A stretch of 64,000 nucleotides of DNA. Origin: Trogon surrucura. Lineage: Eukaryota > Chordata > Aves > Trogoniformes > Trogonidae. The notes beneath the pieces were generated by a model, which was given only the letters and a program-made list of their open reading frames with translations, was not told the DNA's origin and did not search any database. A program made the translations under genes and the position numbers. Of this stretch, positions 24,501-34,703 are shown piece by piece. Within the stretch, counting starts at the first letter, position 1. Each line of letters opens with the position of its first letter. The DNA is taken from the NCBI GenBank assembly GCA_020746105.1, contig CM036626.1, positions 13,844,001 to 13,908,000 of the forward strand, in the 5' to 3' direction.

Positions 24501-25071
24501 TGCCAGGCAGCTGTGGGCATGTCAAGCCCCTTCCCTGCCATGGCAGCCCATCCTTGCGTTCTGAGGTAGCCTGGGCATAACCAGGCCAGAACACCAGGGC
24601 TGGTGCCATCATCTCCATCCCTTTTTCCAATGTCAGTGCGCTGCACATCCAAGAAGATTGGCATCATGTTCCTGACAGAGGTGGCCCTGGGCAAGCCCTA
24701 CCGCATCACCTGCAATGACTCCAGCCTGTGCCAGCCTCCCACTGGCTATGACAGTGTCCTGGCCTGTGGCCAGACAGAGCCAGGTGAGCTTGGGGCAGGA
24801 AGGGATGAGGGGGTCTCTGGGGCTGGGATGGGCACGGGGCAGTGCAGGGCGAAGCCAGATCCCATCCCTAACATGGTGTGCGGGGGTGTCTTCTCATTCA
24901 GACCCTGCACAGGATGAGGAGGTGCTGCTGGATGGCAAGAAGGTGCTGGTGTCTCAGGGCAAGCCCATCCCCATGCCCGCCTATGAGGACTCCGCTTTCA
25001 CCCAGAGTGAGTACCTCATCTACAAGGAGAGCCAGTGCCGGATCCGCTACCTTGTTCAGCTCCGCTTCTGA
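21514..25071 (+). CDS. PARP3: PARP3, DNA-break-activated ADP-ribosyltransferase (10 coding exons, 527 aa)
   Basis: Coding exons: 21,514-21,696; 21,912-22,037; 22,462-22,653; 22,902-23,034; 23,279-23,505; 23,643-23,792; 23,943-24,020; 24,250-24,427; 24,637-24,783; 24,902-25,071. All junctions are GT-AG and keep frame, giving 527 residues against about 533 in human. The start (GCCATGG, strong Kozak) has no in-frame ATG upstream in its exon. Order: short basic N-terminus; WGR domain (about 62-170; WGR at 100-102), which reads broken DNA ends; helical regulatory domain (about 210-340); ART domain with the His-Tyr-Glu triad visible as LLWHGTN (H381), GKGIYFAS (Y411) and QSEYLIY (E508). The family mono-ADP-ribosylates proteins and DNA ends and supports non-homologous end joining with Ku and APLF in the nucleus. 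A run of seven Glu (304-310) is longer than in human. Introns are only 118-424 bp. The gene appears functional; exact ends of exons 7 and 9 are the least certain. Confidence 0.96.
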
Positions 25072-25216
25072 GGGTGCCTGGTCACTGCCCAGTCCTGTCT
25101 CGGCACCAGCTGCTGATGCCCACCAGCCCAGAGTACAGTGATCTGGACTCTGGTCACTCCGCCTGGGCCTTGGCAAAGGACAGGCTGGCGTGAGGCCAGA
25201 GCTTGCTTACACCATG

Positions 25217-25222
25217 AATAAA
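25217..25222 (+). terminator. PARP3: PARP3 polyadenylation signal
   Basis: AATAAA lies 146 bp after the stop codon and is followed within 30 bp by the GT-rich GGGGTGTCGGTG, as expected for cleavage and polyadenylation near 25,235-25,245. This leaves only about 50 bp before the right flanking repeat begins. Confidence 0.8.
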
Positions 25223-25291
25223 AACTCTGTGCCTTGTACCGAGGGGTGTCGGTGCTTCTCTGCCCAACGAGGTGGGTGCTGGGGGGGAAGG

Positions 25292-25560
25292 CTGCTGGTG
25301 GGTTCCTGCAGGAATGGCAGTGGGTGGCTCTGGAGGGGCTACAGCCTGTTGGGGCAGTCCAGTGCTGGTGGCCTCTGGGTGAACGCTGGAGGCTTTGCCA
25401 CTCAGGTGCCCTCATCACCTTAGCAAGGCACATTGGCTCGTCCCCATCACTGTGGCCTCACAGCTCCAGAGGATGAGCAAGATGTGCTGCCCTGATGTCC
25501 CTGGCGTGTGCCTGCCAGCTGCTGGCCAACATTGAGGTGCCTTGGAGCCTGCAGGCACAG
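25292..25560. repeat. right copy of the direct repeat flanking PARP3
   Basis: Gap-free match to 19,867-20,135 with 13 transitions. The last 100 bases (25,461-25,560) align with PARP3 23,596-23,684. The shared blocks are CAGCTCCAGAG against CAGCACCAGAG, ATGTCCCTGG followed by a matching acceptor, then CTGCTGGCCAACATTGAGGT against GTGCTGGCCGACATCGAAGT and GCCTGCAGGC. Intron and exon sequence are both included, so the source was genomic DNA, not mRNA. Confidence 0.9.
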
Positions 25561-26240
25561 AACCATAGAATGGTTTGGGTTGGAATTTTAAAGACCACCT
25601 AGTTCCAACCCTCCCCACGAATTCTTCCTAATGTCTAATCTAAAACGATGCTGCTTCACTCTGTGACCATTGCCCCTCCTCCTATCACTGCACGCTCTTG
25701 TAAGCAGCCTCTCCTCAACTTTCCTGTAGCCCCCTTCAAGTACTTGAAGGCTGATATAAGGTCTCCCCAGAGCCTTTTCTTCTCCAGGCTTAACTCCCAG
25801 GCCCAACTCCCTCAGCCTGTCCTCGTAGGAGAGCTGCTCCAGCCCTCTGATCATTGCTGTGGCCCTCCTCTGGCCCCGCTCCAACAACTCCATGTCCTTG
25901 TGTCAGGGGTTCCAGAACTGGACACAGTACTGCAGGCGGGGTCTCAGCAGAGCAGAGCAGAGGGCCAGAATCACCTCCCTTGACCTGCTGGCCACACTCT
26001 TTTTGATGCAGCCTGGGACATGGTTGGCTTTTTCAGCTGCCAGCACACATGGCTGGCTGGTGTGGAGTGTCTCATCAACCAGCATCCCCAACTCCTCCAC
26101 AGTGCTGCTCTCAATCCATTCGTCACCCAGCCTGTATTTCTGCCGAGGATTACCCCGACCCAAGTGCTGGACCCTGCTCTTGGCCTTGCTGAAGGTCGTG
26201 AGGTGTGCACAGGCTCACCTCTCAAGGTCTTTCTTAGACG
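25561..26240 (-). mobile_element. CR1 LINE, 3' part, minus strand
   Basis: The left end is a CR1 3' terminus in reverse (ACCATAGAATGGTTTGGGTT). Reading the minus strand rightward gives the ORF2 C-terminal region, including GNPRQKYRLGDEWIES, SRSREV and LQYCVQFWNP, all CR1 hallmarks. Stops and frameshifts break the frame. The 5' break near 26,240 abuts an oppositely oriented CR1 piece. Confidence 0.9.
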
Positions 26241-26284
26241 GCTTGCCTTCCCTCAAGTGTGTCTACCACACCACACCACAGTAA

Positions 26285-26640
26285 GAGAAGACCGCAGGAA
26301 TCTGAATGTGTGTGAGTCCATGGGACCTGACGAGATCCATCCACAGGTCCTGAGGGAACCAGCGGACAAAGTTGTAAAGCCACTTCTCATCCTATCTGAA
26401 AAGTCATTGCTGTCTGGCAAAGTTCCTGCTGACTGGAAAAGGGGAAACATTTCCAAAAGGGAGAAACAGAAGACCTGGACAACTACAGGCCAGTTAGTCT
26501 CACCTCAGTGCCCAGCAAGACCATGCAGCAGATCCTCCTGAAAGCTCTGCTAAGGCACGTGGGAAATGAAGAGGTGGTCGGTGACAAAGATCAGTGGGTC
26601 TTGTACCTGACTGGATACGAGGGAAAAGCTCTCTCCTGTG
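26285..26640 (+). mobile_element. CR1 LINE, reverse-transcriptase upstream piece, plus strand
   Basis: Translation shows degraded CR1 ORF2 just before the RT core: [35 protein letters not shown] and, after a frameshift, the [14 protein letters not shown] segment. It comes from a more 5' part of the element than the neighbour at 25,561-26,240, and the two 5' ends face each other. Confidence 0.85.
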
Positions 26641-27199
26641 AAGAATCCCAGCGCTGGAGCGGGTCCTCGGAGCCTGATGGCAGTTCGTGTGTGGAGGGTG
26701 TTAACACAGGCCTGGGCAAGGCCCAGTTAATTGTTCCCGCCCTGAGAGGGGGCCGGAGGAGAGGCCCCCGAGGCCCCTCAACCTTAGTCACCGTGGGACC
26801 GGGGTGACTGACAGCACCCCGCCGGGATCGGGAATACCCCCACGCCTCTTGCCCCAACTCTCCTCCCAGCCCCAGCCGGGGCTCCGCCGCCGAGCGAGGC
26901 CCCCGGGCCGCGGCTCCCGCCGTTGCGCGCCCCGGCCCCTAGGTGGGCTCCCGGTACCGTCAGGCCCCGCTCCCGGGACGGATGGGGCCCGCGGGACTCG
27001 GGGCGGCCCACGCCGGTGCGGATCAGCCCCGTCCCGCGCGGAGCGGGGCCTTAACGGCCGCCGAGAGCAGCGGGATTCCCCTCAAGGCCGGGGCGCCCCG
27101 TCCCCGCCGCCTTTCCCGCCCACTGGGGCGAGGGGGAACCTTTCTCCGCCCTACGGAACCTTTGCGGCGGAGGCGCCTGTTGCTGTCCGGGGGGATCCT

Positions 27200-27354
27200 G
27201 CGGGTGCTCCGGCGGCGGAGGGGGGGGACGGGAGGGGGGCCGGACGCTGGGTGATGCAGCCCCCGAGCGGCGGCTGAGCGCCGAGGCCGGGACGCAGGCG
27301 GCCGCCAGCTCCCGGGGCCCGCCGCGGCCCGCGGCCCTCCCGCCCCCCGCCGAG
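27200..27354 (+). other. RAD54L2: presumed non-coding exon 1 of RAD54L2
   Basis: The 3' boundary is the donor GAG|GTGAGAGC. The 5' boundary is not visible; 27,200 is an estimate from island geometry. There is no RAD54L2-like coding sequence, in line with the start codon lying in exon 2. Linking the exon across a 23.7-kb intron is inferred from position, strand and the absence of another promoter-like island between. Confidence 0.55.
27220..27239 (+). promoter_or_regulatory. RAD54L2: G-quadruplex motif at the RAD54L2 start region
   Basis: G8, then AC, GGG, A and G6: enough G-tracts with loops of one to two bases for a stable quadruplex on the sense strand. If the start site lies upstream, it would fall in the 5' UTR RNA. 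Confidence 0.5.
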
Positions 27355-29342
27355 GTGAGAGCTCAGCGGTGGGGGCGCCGCCGCCACAATGGAAGCGGGC
27401 CGGGAAGGGGCGCGCCGGCGGAGGCCCGCGGCCGCCCGCCCCGCCCCACCGAGGGGGTGTGGGGAGCGGCGTGAGGCGACGGCCGCCCGGCCCGCGGGGG
27501 CTGTAGCGGTGGGCGAGCGGACACCCGGGCTGGGCGGGGGTGGTACCGGCTCGGTGGGGTCGGAGTGAGGGCGGCGGGGAAACGGCCACCCGGCGTGGGG
27601 GGCCAGGGGGTGTTGTAGCCTCTGGGCCCAGTGGCGGGAGGGCGGCGGGGCAGGGGCTCCGGCTCTTGTGGAGCGGGTCGGGAGGGGGGCCAGTATGAGG
27701 GAGCCGGGGGCTGCGCGGGCCGGGCTGAGGCTGCACCCGCCCTCCGGGCCCCACCGGTCGCCGTGAGAGCGGGGCGACCGGCCTGGGGCCGGGCTTCGGG
27801 GCCGGCAGGGCGGTACGGGTCACCTTCCTGAGCATCCCGCTGAGTTTCGGGGCCTAAAGCGAGTTTCTGATTTTTGGGGGTCGTGGACAGGCCGCCTGCG
27901 GGGGCTGCACCTGCCACCCGGGGGGGTGTCGTGGCTACGAGGGGGTCGGGTCGTGCGGGAAGGGGGTGCGGGGCCGGAGGGGCCTGGCGGAGTCCGGCTG
28001 GGCCGGGCACGGGAGTGTCACCCTCCTGCTGTGCCTGAGCAGCAGCGATCCCATAAACAGACATGCAAAGTAATAATTTAGTGTCTGTGTGAGACTTGGT
28101 GAGCTTCGGAGGGAGAAGGCTGGGTGTTGAGATGTTACCTCTTCTCCCTTGATTCTGTCTCTTCACTTTTTAACTCGCTCCCTCCGTGGAATAGTTCGTG
28201 GGTTACTTTTGCTGGCAGTTACGTTGGTGACTTGATGTTTTGGTGCTCGTGCTTGAGAGGCGCATCTAAACACCATTGATTTCCCCTCCTGCTCCTTCCA
28301 TCGATTTGTACAAAACTGGTGCCTTAAAAAGTTCGTGGTACGTCACTTTGGGCTATATGCAGGTGGGGAATTTTTTTATTGGTAAAAAAAGAAAAGTCTT
28401 TGAAGGGACATAATGGAGCTCTTTTTTTCCCTTTTTATGCTAATAAGATGCTAATGATCACAATTGCTTGTATTTTTAACTTTCTTATCATTGGATATTC
28501 TTTGTATAACCATCCAAGCGTCATGCTAAGTGAATATTCGCTTAGCCTGTAGGGAGTCACTGCAGAAGCTCCTATATTGGTTTAAGATGTTCCTGCTGCC
28601 TGATAAAAGGTGATAGCTCCCCTCCACTCTCCGAGTTAGTGTAATGGAGCTTGTGGGCATTCTCTGTCTGCTTCAATGTGTAATCAATTAGTTTAGAATA
28701 AAAAGCCTTTGTTTTGGTAGTTCTACTCTAGGGGCAGTAGCACCCAGCAGAGGGAGGAAAACAAGACAGCCCACTTAGACCACTGCAGGTGCTCTGACCT
28801 GCCCTTGTTTTGCTAAGTGAGGCTTCTTTCCCCAGGTGTGAAGCTATACATCCTGAATATACAGAGTGAACAACTAGGTGCTTAGCTTGTGACCTTATCA
28901 GCATCACAGTGTAGGGGTAGTTTATTAAAGGTAGGTGCTGAATGTGAAATTTCCATGAAAAAGGCAGTTGTCGCTTTAAGGAAGAGCTGTTGTGAAGAGC
29001 TGTTGTGGGTGTGTGATGTTTTCTGGATTGGCATTGCCTCAGACTAAATACTATGTTTTCCTCCCAAAAAAGAGCTGAATGTTTAGCCACTGTGTTCCAG
29101 CTGTACTGCACTTGGGACACTGGTAACTTCTGCATCCCTAAAATCTCTTGAAACTTGAATTTTGATATTTGGGAGTATTGCAGATTCTGGATGGGAACAT
29201 CATGTGCTCTTCTGAGGAGCAAAAACAAACAACATGTTTTCTGCCTCAGTCGTGGTTGCATTTTAACAGAGATTTGAGAAATATAATCTGGCATAGAAAA
29301 TAGTAACAGGCCGTTATGGTGCTCTCTGGGACCTGAGTTCAT

Positions 29343-29850
29343 GTCATAGAATAATTCAGGTTGGAAAGGGCCTCAGGAGGTGTCTAGTCCACCCTGCTGC
29401 TCAGAGTGGGATCAGCACCAAATTCAGAGCAAAGCTTTATTCACTCAGGTCCTAAACCCTCAAAAGACAAAGATTCATCAGTCTCTGCATCCCTGTTCTG
29501 CTGCTTGACTGTCTTTATAACTTTATGTGCTTTGTGTCAGATCACAACCTCCGCTGTTGCAGTTTATGTCTCCTGTCCTCTGCCTCTGTGCAGAGCCTGT
29601 GTGCAGCCTTCCATCTTTTTGTAACCTCCGTGTAGATGTGGGGCGTCTGCTCTCAGCTCCTCGGAGCCTTTACTTCTCCAGATGGACAACCCCACCTCTC
29701 AGAGCCTCTCTTCACACAGCAAGTGCTCTATCCCCCTGAGCGTTTTAGGAATCCTCTGCCAAACTCACTCTGGTTTATTTGAGCCTCTCTTGCACTGAGG
29801 GTATCCTAAACTGCACGTGGTGTTTCGGATGGGTCTGGAAAGTGGTGGGT
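29343..29850 (-). mobile_element. old CR1 LINE 3' region
   Basis: Begins with ATAGAATAATTCAGGTTGG, a diverged CR1 3' terminus in reverse, then AAAGGGCCTCAGGAGG, a CR1-like CTCTTGCACTGAG segment and GTGTTTCGGATG. Divergence is high and no frame survives. It is antisense within RAD54L2 intron 1. Confidence 0.75.
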
Positions 29851-29965
29851 GAAAGGGAGCGATCGCTTCCCTTGGCTCCTGCTGAGACAGCCCCGCGTGC
29901 TGTTAGCTTGCGGCACTGCTGACTCATGTGTAGCCCGCTGTCCACCCTGGGGGACATTTGGTGTT

Positions 29966-29997
29966 TGTGTGTACATACACACACGTGTGCACGTATG
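29966..29997. repeat. alternating pyrimidine-purine tract (32 nt)
   Basis: Every step alternates pyrimidine and purine, mainly TG, CA and CG steps (TGTGTGTACATACACAC, then GTGTGCACG). This fits Z-DNA formation under negative supercoiling. Confidence 0.7.
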
Positions 29998-30065
29998 GAT
30001 TGGTGCACGTGCAGAACCGTTGTCTCTCATCCTCCTGCCGTGCATCTTTGAAAAGCACCTTGTTA

Positions 30066-30111
30066 ATGTGTGTGCGTGTATACGTACGTGTACATGTATG
30101 CACACGTGCAT
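30066..30111. repeat. alternating pyrimidine-purine tract (46 nt)
   Basis: An unbroken alternation of 46 bases including TGTGTGCGTGTATACGTACG and a mirrored CACACGTGCAT end. With the tract at 29,966 it forms a pair about 70 bp apart, in the first intron 2.7 kb after exon 1 of RAD54L2. Confidence 0.75.
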
Positions 30112-32689
30112 CAAATTACACCTTCCGCAGCGCTGAATGGTAGTTTTTCCATCCTTTTCTGCATGTTCCAGGTGTCGGTAGCGGTGACTGTTGTCTCCGT
30201 GGCCATTCCTGACTCTTCTGCTGTCACACACACCCTGACTGGTTGTGCCTCCCAGACAGCATGTCTCCCTGTTGCGTTGCCTTGACTTTGTTTCTCAAAA
30301 TTTCATTGTTTCACATCCATCTTTGAGATGTGTCGGGTTACTAGGCTAGGAAGGGAGTGGCAGTGGAGTGAGGCTTTTCCCATGAGGATTAGCTGAATCC
30401 CATTTTATCAAATTCAGAATATAATAACGTAGGAAGTGTGTTTTCAAGTAATGTTGTTTATGACGGTTCTTTGAACTTGTTTCCTTCAGGTGCTTAGAAG
30501 TTTTTGGGAGATAACACCCTGTAGGATAAATATTCTCTGCTTACTGAGTTTCTTGTTTTAAATTTAATTCTGAAGAACTTAATTCCTGCAGAGGTTAAGT
30601 ACTGTTTGATATTCCTAGATACTTGAACAGATATAATTTTGAGATGTGTGTTTTCTGTTTACACAAAATAATTTCTACATAAGTTTTTCTTGATTGTCAA
30701 GTATGTTGAGTTAATTACAGCTGGGTTTGTTTTCAGAGAATGCTCGTTTCAGGACAGGAATTTGTTGTGTGTAAGCAACGTTTTTAGCTATAGAAAAATA
30801 AAAGAATTTATAAAAAGCTGTGGCTTCCTCTGTCTCCTGAATCGGTGTTTATTAAGTACTTACACCAACACAGAAGAAGTAGAAATCAATAGTTAGATCT
30901 GGACTTGTAGAATAGCATGTGTAGAGTCAGATATTTAGGTAATTTGAAATAATGAATAAAAATTTAATTTCTTGCTGAGATTTAGAAACTCTTAACTTTA
31001 GAATTTTGCGCTTATTCATAAACAGAATCTTAAGATGAAGGGGAGTGATAAAGTAACACCCTTTGTTGTTTAAGAAGGGGGCAGAATTAGTTTATGAAAT
31101 CAAGTGTCATTACATGCTGTGAGAAGGAAGGGGATGATATTACAGGTAGCCATGAGAGGGAAAAAATCTTGAACAGGCACCTTTAGAAACTGTTTAGACT
31201 TCTGAGAATATGGTTGTAGTGTTTTGTTGGGTGGGTTGGTTGGTTGGTTTGGGTTTTTTTAAGGAGTTGCTCTTTTAAACTAGCTAGCTGGTGACCTCTT
31301 ATTCTAAGTAATACGAATAAAAGTTCCTGATCAGTATTTTGTATGTGCTAACTATCCAATGCCAATTGCACCTATTTACTAATAAAATTAGTATATCTGA
31401 AGTTGAAACAAATTTTGGGGGGAAAGAAAAAAAGGGTATGTGTGAAAAAGCATGTATTGCTTTCTTTTGTGCATATATAAAAGTTAGAGAGAAGTGTTGC
31501 TTTGAAAAATACCTCAAAGTATAGAAAATGGGCTCTTAAAAATTCTTGAAGGTCAGACATACCATTGACTCATTTTTATGTCTGAAGTGGAATAACAGAA
31601 TGTCAGTTTAGTCCTGCAAATAAGACTGATTCAATGCTACTGTAATCTCAGAGCAGCTGTGATGATTTAAATCTTGTTCTTGCTCAGTGGTAATGCTGGA
31701 GTTAGGGTCAGTCTGACACCTCCAGAAGTCTTGTGGCATTTTGAAGGTAACGAGAACACATTGGAAGGAGAGAGAAAAAAAACCGTATTAAACCTAATGA
31801 CAGTATTTTCAGTGTGCTCTAAAATGTGCAAGTAGGAGCAAAGATTTGAAGCCCTCTGTGATCTGGCCTGTCAGCTTGTCCCAAAGCTGCTATTCTGTAG
31901 GTGTACCTGCAGGTTTGAATGCGGAGACAAAGGAATAATGAACCAGCTTCTTAGGTATTAGTGAGAGTTGGTTATTCAAGCGTCAGAAAAGACATAAAGG
32001 CTGATACACACCTGTCTGGAGGAGGTATTGGTCCGGTGCTGGAGAGCAGTGCTGAATGACATCGTGCCTGAAGATCCTGTACATCGATGCAGAAGTCTTT
32101 AAGGGAAAGACTTTTAGCCAGTTGCTTCAAAACGAGGCCGAAGAAGTTTGTTAGATGCTATCAGTGTGGCTTGTAGCATAAACACAGAGTACGGCATTCA
32201 AACCTTATAAACAGTGCCCTCTACTACTGTCCTAAATCCTAGGAGGAGTTCTTGAGCTGCAGTTACCATTTGCTTCTTGCACACCTGTTTGAAAAGGAGG
32301 GTTGATGAGATGAACCCGCTTGTTGCTGGTGTGACTTTGTCGTCCTCCTCGTCCTCGGCGTGTGCACACGCCGTGGTACTGGTAGGAGCCTTAGTAGGTG
32401 CAATACGCTGGCACAAAACTTTCTGCTGCTGTCTATGATTCTATAACTGAAATTTCTAGCCAAGAATTAAGCAGAAGCTCTCTTTTGCCACTAAAATTGT
32501 TTCTACACTGGTGGACTTCTGCTGGCAGATAAGTAGAAAATCAAGGCTCAATATACCCACATGCTTTCTTATGTTACAGTTAAATTGAAACTTTTGCTGA
32601 ACATGAGGACTTTGATCAAGGGCTAACATGCAAAACAACATGCTTTACACAAGAGAACCTTAAGAGGAGCACTAAACTTATAAAAGCAG

Positions 32690-34470
32690 TTAAAGAGGTT
32701 TTGTAGTGATTTGACAGATTACAGGCGGATAACTTTACTCGGACATTCTCTGTGGAAAGTTAGCTTGATTTAACTAACAAAGAACTGGAGTTACACAAGG
32801 GCAGAACTGATGAGCAGAAAGTGCAGAACTCTTCCATTAGTTTGCCAGGATGGTCCATCAGGTACAAAGAGTTTGTAGAGCAAGCATGGTGTGGGAAGTC
32901 ATATGGTGGAGGTAACATAATCTTGACTTGTACTTTGCTCCCCTGACAATGTAAATTTTTACCTAAAATTTTTGCTTGTCAAGAAAACTTTTCTAGTCCA
33001 TCAGAACTATGGAAATGAATTTTTAGAGACATAATAATTCATCAAATATTTTCTCCGGTCTCTGAGACACTCAGGTGTTATCCAGCATATCAGCATCACT
33101 TAAGTGTGGGTTATTGTATTTGGAGTTGTTGAATCCAGAATAAATAGGTTGTTAAAGTAAATTGGTTTCATGTTCTGTGTGTTGCACCCAAAGGCTAATA
33201 GAACAACAACCAAACCCCAAGCCAACCAGTGCCTATGAGCCTGACAAAACTTGGAAAGGGATTGTGGGGTGAAGGTGCTCACGGAGCCTGTTGAGTCAAT
33301 GTGGGAGGCAGGTTGGTTGCTACTCAAAAAGGGATTGAGAAGGGCTGGTGGTAGGATTTACTCAGAATTAATAAAAGAAAGGAAACCATTACACAGCTGG
33401 TGAGTGCCAGTGCTCTGGAAGATAAAAAAAACGTCATTATAGCTGTTGTATCAAACATATACTTACGTATGGGATTTGTGTGATAATCATATGCCCATGC
33501 CTTCTCTAATGATAATCAGTGAGAGTGTCGTTGAAAAGTGAATCTTGTTCAACAGGTACAGTTTCATGTATGGTCAGAGAGTGAAAACCTAGATTTAAAA
33601 TAGGAGATGTGGGAAATAGAATATGAATGGAGGATTTTCTGGGGATTTGTAGTAGGTCCAGAGCTTTGTAGTATTTTTGTCAGTGGCTTGGAAGAAAACA
33701 TGAAATTAGAGCTGATCAAATTTGTGATTATGTGGAGGTTGTGCTGAGTGCTGAAGCATGACGGAGTGGGAGCTGTACAGTGTCCTCTGAACTGTTTGGG
33801 TAACTGGGTCTAATGTGGCCAAATATGTTTTTATAGAGCTGGAGCACAAAGTTTTACTTGTTATAGCAGAGACTGGAGGCTGTAGGTCTAGAATAAAAAA
33901 ATGTGCTTCTGGAAACTAGTGACCTTGGCAAGGATGGCAGGAGCGGCGCAGATATATGGCAGGCTTTTACTCCTCAGAGTAATGCTACTAAAATAAGTTA
34001 ATTACTTTTTAAATGCTAATATTCATAATAGAAGGAAATACTGAATAAAGACAGAGAGGTGAAACCAGTCTGGGAATATTTTGGCCAGGTTTAATGTTAG
34101 CATGTTTAAAGAGATGTTCCAGAGCAATGAGGTTATTGTAGTGTTCAGTGTTGCTTGGATGCTTAAGTTGCTTCTTAAAGGCTCAATTGGTTTAGCATAT
34201 CACAAGGTATTTACAAGTTTCTTGATTTTCTTTGGACAAAATAGGCTGTATACCAACGAGCTCTTTAATTTAGTGGAAACAGATATGATAGCGGCCAGTG
34301 CCTGGAATTTAAAAAGATTATTTCAAATTAGGAAGAAGGCACAGGTTGCTAACAGTGAATGTGATTAACCGCTGAAGGCATTAGGAAGATGCTTGTAGCT
34401 ATTAAGGGGAATTAGGATGTCTCCATCTCTCAAAGTCATCAAGGCAAGATGAAATATTGTTTGAAAGATA
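32690..34470 (+). mobile_element. possible ancient CR1/L3-like LINE debris
   Basis: Faint translated similarity to LINE ORF2: a DYRRITLLG-like segment near 32.7 kb, VGPELCSIFVSGLEEN near 33.65 kb (compare [16 protein letters not shown]) and a C-terminal ARAEVANSECDxPLKALG-like end near 34.35 kb. Multiple stops and frameshifts. It could be two separate fragments or chance; a profile search would decide. Confidence 0.35.
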
Positions 34471-34703
34471 TACCTGAGGAGTATTTGCACATGTACACTG
34501 TACATGTGAATGTGTGGGTGTACATGGCACTGTGCAAGTACAGGAGTGTTTGCACAGGCCAGACAGATCTCACCCCGTCCTGCTCAGGCTAGGTCTCTCT
34601 TCTTGCCCTCTCTGGAGTTAGTTAAATTATCTGATTATGATAATTGTTCATTTATATCACTCCTTGAAATCTATTAAGTATACATTTTCTGTCAAGGGAA
34701 TAA

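Larger units (their letters stand above)
26740..28010. promoter_or_regulatory. RAD54L2: CpG island promoter of RAD54L2
   Basis: CpG-dense, GC-rich, with many G- and C-runs. It contains a plus-strand donor CCGAG|GTGAGA at 27,354/27,355. The next + strand coding exon downstream is the RAD54L2 start-codon exon at 51 kb, so this is taken as its promoter and non-coding first exon. No TATA box is seen. Long open frames on both strands here are composition artefacts. Confidence 0.8.

Noticed and set aside
21357..25176. Antisense and off-frame open frames over PARP3
   Set aside because: Shadows of the GC-rich coding exons and introns; the sense exons explain the locus.
27023..28166. Minus-strand open frames of 270 and 267 codons
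   Set aside because: Same CpG-island composition effect; several frames open at once; no known protein resemblance.
32220..32450. Possible CR1 tail ending CTATGATTCTAT
   Set aside because: Only the terminal motif resembles CR1; the preceding sequence does not, so it may be chance.
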